64,000 nt of DNA from Adineta vaga (lineage: Eukaryota; Rotifera). The stretch is from NCBI GenBank assembly GCA_021613535.1, contig CP075494.1, positions 7,378,001 through 7,442,000 on the forward strand. Direction: 5' to 3'. The notes under the pieces are model-generated. The model saw only the letters and a program-made list of their open reading frames with translations, had not been told where the DNA came from and did not search any database. The first letter of the stretch is position 1, and the number at the start of each line of letters is the position of its first letter. Shown piece by piece: positions 61,480 through 64,000 of the stretch. The translations under genes and the position numbers were made by a program.

Positions 61480-62942
61480 TTACAATTTAGACGGTAATTG
61501 TTTATCAGTAATATTGATCGCGTTAAGATAGGAAGAAAGTAAACGTGTTGCATCAACAGCAGTACCCCACGAAAGTGAAATACCATTGCCACCATGACCG
61601 TAGTTATGAACGACCTGAAAGAATATGATATATTTGAAAATAAAAGCAACAGTTTTTGTTTTACTAAAAGCTGTTTGTTTTCATGTTTTATTGTTTCTGT
61701 TTCTACACGAATTGGTTCTCGATTTGGTCGAAGTCCAGCCTACAATCACAATATATTACGATAGGAAATATTGATTAATTTAACTTACCCAATGCCAAAG
61801 AATTTCTGCTTTCTAATGGAAAATAAAAGATTAAGTTCATTTGTAATTGAATATATATTCAATCTAACTCACTTCTAAACTGGGACATAATCGAAGACAA
61901 CGTTGCCAAATACCATCTTTGTCGTTCAAATCAACTTGTGCATTATCATTATCGAATTGACGTGTACCACCTAGTACAATTGTATCATAACTAGAAATAA
62001 AATTCGAAAAACATTCTTTATTTGTTAATTAAATTACTTCGGAATCATATAACAATTATCATCTGTATAATAGAAATGTTTAATCCATGGTGCTCGAACA
62101 CGTATCATTTGTCCACGTATGGGATGCATGAGATCATCATGACATAATTCTTTCGCTCCAAAACCAGTACAATTCACGACAATATCATAACTATCAGCTA
62201 ACTAAAGAAGAAAAAAACAAGTTTATAAATGAAACAGCAAGAAATTTTCCTACTTCTTCTAACGATTGAATCTTCTTTTGAATAAATGTTACCTGTTTTT
62301 CCATTAATCTAAACAGATTGGAATTTTAATTCAATCATTAACGTAGTTCTAAAACATACAATTTCGTTAGATATTTCATATATTTACGTGTATCAATATA
62401 CACAGTCGTTGCGAAATATCCATATCTTAAAATAAGAATCGTTTTTTCAACTTTTGTATTTCTCTTGGAAAAAAAAACGTTCATAGTTACTTGTAATGAT
62501 CAGGAAATATGGCTAATTCGTTTTTAGTTAAATAACGAAAATTATAGATTATATCTTGATAAGATGGATCTGGACGTGGATCATTGAATAATTGATAACC
62601 AGATACTTGAGAAATACCAGCATCAGCAGCAATATTGGAAAAAATGATATTATTGAAATGATCGAATGATGTTTGACACCATTTTCTTTAATTTTTTCGA
62701 AAAAGAATACAATCATCGTAAATGAAATAGTTCAACATTTCGAAATACCTTAGAGTTGATGGATCAACACCGACAATAAATCGTTGATCTGGTCGAAAAA
62801 GACCGCCAGCACCATCGCTAGTTGTATCTTCAAGAAAACGATCAGCAATAACTGTTATAGATAATGATGGATGTTGTGTTCTGATACATAGAGCAGTTGA
62901 TAAACCAACCACTCCGGCTCCAATTACAGCTACACGAGTCAT
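61480..62942 (-). CDS. DDO: D-aspartate / D-amino-acid oxidase (peroxisomal flavoenzyme)
   Basis: Nine exons on the minus strand: 62942-62749, 62685-62491, 62425-62360, 62308-62254, 62201-62038, 61990-61873, 61812-61789, 61739-61665, 61614-61480 (341 residues, the same length as human DDO). It oxidatively deaminates D-amino acids with FAD. The N-terminal dinucleotide fold [15 protein letters not shown] is clear, followed by DGAGGLFRP. Later motifs are [41 protein letters not shown] (substrate-binding Arg region) and [17 protein letters not shown]. The C terminus is SKL, a canonical peroxisomal PTS1. DDO is preferred over DAO on length and overall pattern, but substrate class cannot be settled by eye. 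The 24-nt exon 61812-61789 is a micro-exon confirmed by frame. It is tail to tail with CPT1 (269 bp). Confidence 0.9.
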
Positions 62943-63323
62943 ATCACGAGTAGATGCTATATGTTTTGTCCTTTTTATTTATTATCTTTTTCTTTTAAGT
63001 GTGCAGTGCATAGAGTTAAATTACAGAACAGAACAAATAAAACTAAGTAAAACATGGAACACGTAATTATTTCTGTTCTTTTGTGAAAATGGCTGCTATA
63101 TGCGGCGCTACAGTCATGCTCGACTCGCATTCATACAAACAGAGAAATGTTATAACACTATGGCATGTTTGTGAATTTAAACTAAATTATCATACAGATT
63201 CCGTACATGAGTATCAATTTTTAAATAGAACAAGATAATATCATATCATGAATTATACTGCGTACGAAAAACACATCAAATCAATTTGTAATTTATTCGA
63301 AAAAGAAAATAGAGAAAAGGCTT
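62943..63323. other. Gap upstream of DDO
   Basis: Promoter region of DDO and 3' end of the next minus-strand gene. No coding signal accepted; the (+) frame at 63248-63442 is antisense to the last exon of that gene. Confidence 0.5.
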
Positions 63324-64000
63324 TTAACATGTTCGTAATTGTTGCAATTTATCAATGGATGCCGTCCAATGCGATCGATATCGATCAAGTTCAGTTAATA
63401 TCAAAGAACAATGACTTTCAATATCGGATAATGTTTGCATGAATGCTGCTTTATATCGCTGCAATTCAAGAAATAAGTTTCTTTTAAAATACAAAAAGAA
63501 AAATATTCATACAAACCTTATAAACTTTATCACGCTGTGTAATTGTTTCCATTTGTGGTAACGTTGTCTTTTGTGTAACAACAGAAGCTGACATTTTTTG
63601 TCGTGAATTTCCTCCAACTGACCGTTTTTTTGTTGATACTGGTGGTCGATTGAATTGATCATCAAGTAAAGGTACACCTGTTCGGAAACGAGAAAAAAAA
63701 AGTCATTATTTGATTTGTCAATTTTTATGAACGCTGAATCTGAAACAACATACCTGACCAATGACCTTGTTTTCGTTCGAGAATTTGTTTTGGTTCTCTA
63801 TTTTCCAATGGTCTTCCCGATTGTTGTCGTCGTAATAATTCACTCAGTGGTTGTTTTGGTTCCGGTAATTCTTAATAAATATAATTCTATTACTTTCTTG
63901 AAGAAAAATCATGTCTCTCATACTTGTTTTAATAATTTCATCCGCAGTTAATATATCATCGAACATAATTAATAAACGTTCAGCATTTGTTGCCAATGTA
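63324..64000 (-). CDS. Unidentified protein, C-terminal part (5' end outside window)
   Basis: Four exons on the minus strand join in frame: >64000-63924, 63870-63754, 63677-63517, 63458-63324. About 163 residues are visible, ending QQLRTC. The start is cut off by the window. Visible segments are ERLLIMFDDILTADEIIKTK, ELLRRQQSGRPLENREPKQ, GHWSGVPLLDDQFNRPP, a basic Ser-rich KKRSVGGNSRQK, and a helical C-terminal RYKAAFMQTLSDIESHCSL followed by TELDRYRSHW. It looks like a cytoplasmic or nuclear, partly disordered and partly coiled-coil protein. I do not recognise the family. Splice donors are GTATGA, GTATGT and GTTTGT; introns are 53, 76 and 58 nt. Confidence 0.72.

Noticed and set aside
63507-63761. 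Minus-strand 84-codon frame
   Set aside because: It runs through an intron in the wrong frame; the spliced frame of the edge gene (63677-63517, 63870-63754) is phase-consistent and protein-like.
1-64000. tRNA, rRNA, CRISPR array, bacterial operon or intact transposon
   Set aside because: No tRNA-like B-box context, no regularly spaced repeats, no Shine-Dalgarno-led gene clusters, and no reverse transcriptase or transposase motif seen in any frame; absence by eye is not proof.

Overview
This is a eukaryotic nuclear window, AT-rich, with about 23 genes or gene remnants in 64 kb. Nearly all protein-coding genes are split by very short introns (mostly 45-65 nt, GT...AG with T-rich acceptors). 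The gene set is metazoan (SIX homeobox, CDKL5-type kinase, Chibby, Akirin, Enhancer of polycomb, WIPI4, CPT1, FTCD, D-aspartate oxidase). A decayed ADP-ribosyltransferase/TPR gene of a layout I associate with bdelloid rotifers, the short introns and the base composition make a bdelloid rotifer (Rotaria/Adineta type) the best guess. This is inference from memory of the families; no search was run. All exon joins below were worked out by eye and checked for reading-frame continuity.

Layout. 1-3728 (+) holds the 3' part of a ribosome-binding protein 1/kinectin-like coiled-coil gene. 4038-6474 (-) holds a small secreted protein and a single-pass membrane protein with a PDZ-ligand-like tail. 9235-11105 (-) is a sphingosine-1-phosphate phosphatase, head to head with Chibby (11670-12074, +). 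12773-15600 (-) carries a tandem pair of small type I membrane protein genes; one copy is frameshifted and the other is decayed. A 4.3-kb repeat-rich stretch leads to Enhancer of polycomb (19888-23525, +), which carries an apparent 1-nt frameshift. Akirin (-) and UTP25 (+) are divergent at 24532-27300. An ADP-ribosyltransferase/TPR pseudogene (-) lies at about 27.8-29.1 kb.

30560-35642 (+) is a class II PI 3-kinase with the full domain set. WDR45/WIPI4 (+, 35744-39566) follows; its one large intron contains an entire SIX4/5-type homeobox gene on the opposite strand (37228-38345). CDKL5-like kinase (40077-43318, +), GLT1D1 (-), FTCD (+), a secreted vWA protein (-) and a wax-ester-synthase/DGAT-like acyltransferase (-) fill 40-52 kb. 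After a 3.3-kb gap come TFG (55415-56613, +), CPT1 (57152-61210, +) with a tandemly duplicated, probably mutually exclusive exon, a peroxisomal D-aspartate/D-amino-acid oxidase ending in SKL (-), and the 3' part of an unidentified gene (-) cut by the window end.

The genes do not form one pathway. They are a normal euchromatic mix: lipid and phosphoinositide metabolism (SGPP, PIK3C2, WIPI4, WS/DGAT, CPT1), peroxisomal/one-carbon amino-acid metabolism (DDO, FTCD), transcription and chromatin (EPC, Akirin, SIX), ribosome biogenesis (UTP25), secretory pathway (RRBP1-like, TFG) and cilium/signalling (Chibby, CDKL5). I found no operon-like system, CRISPR array, rRNA or tRNA gene, or intact transposon.
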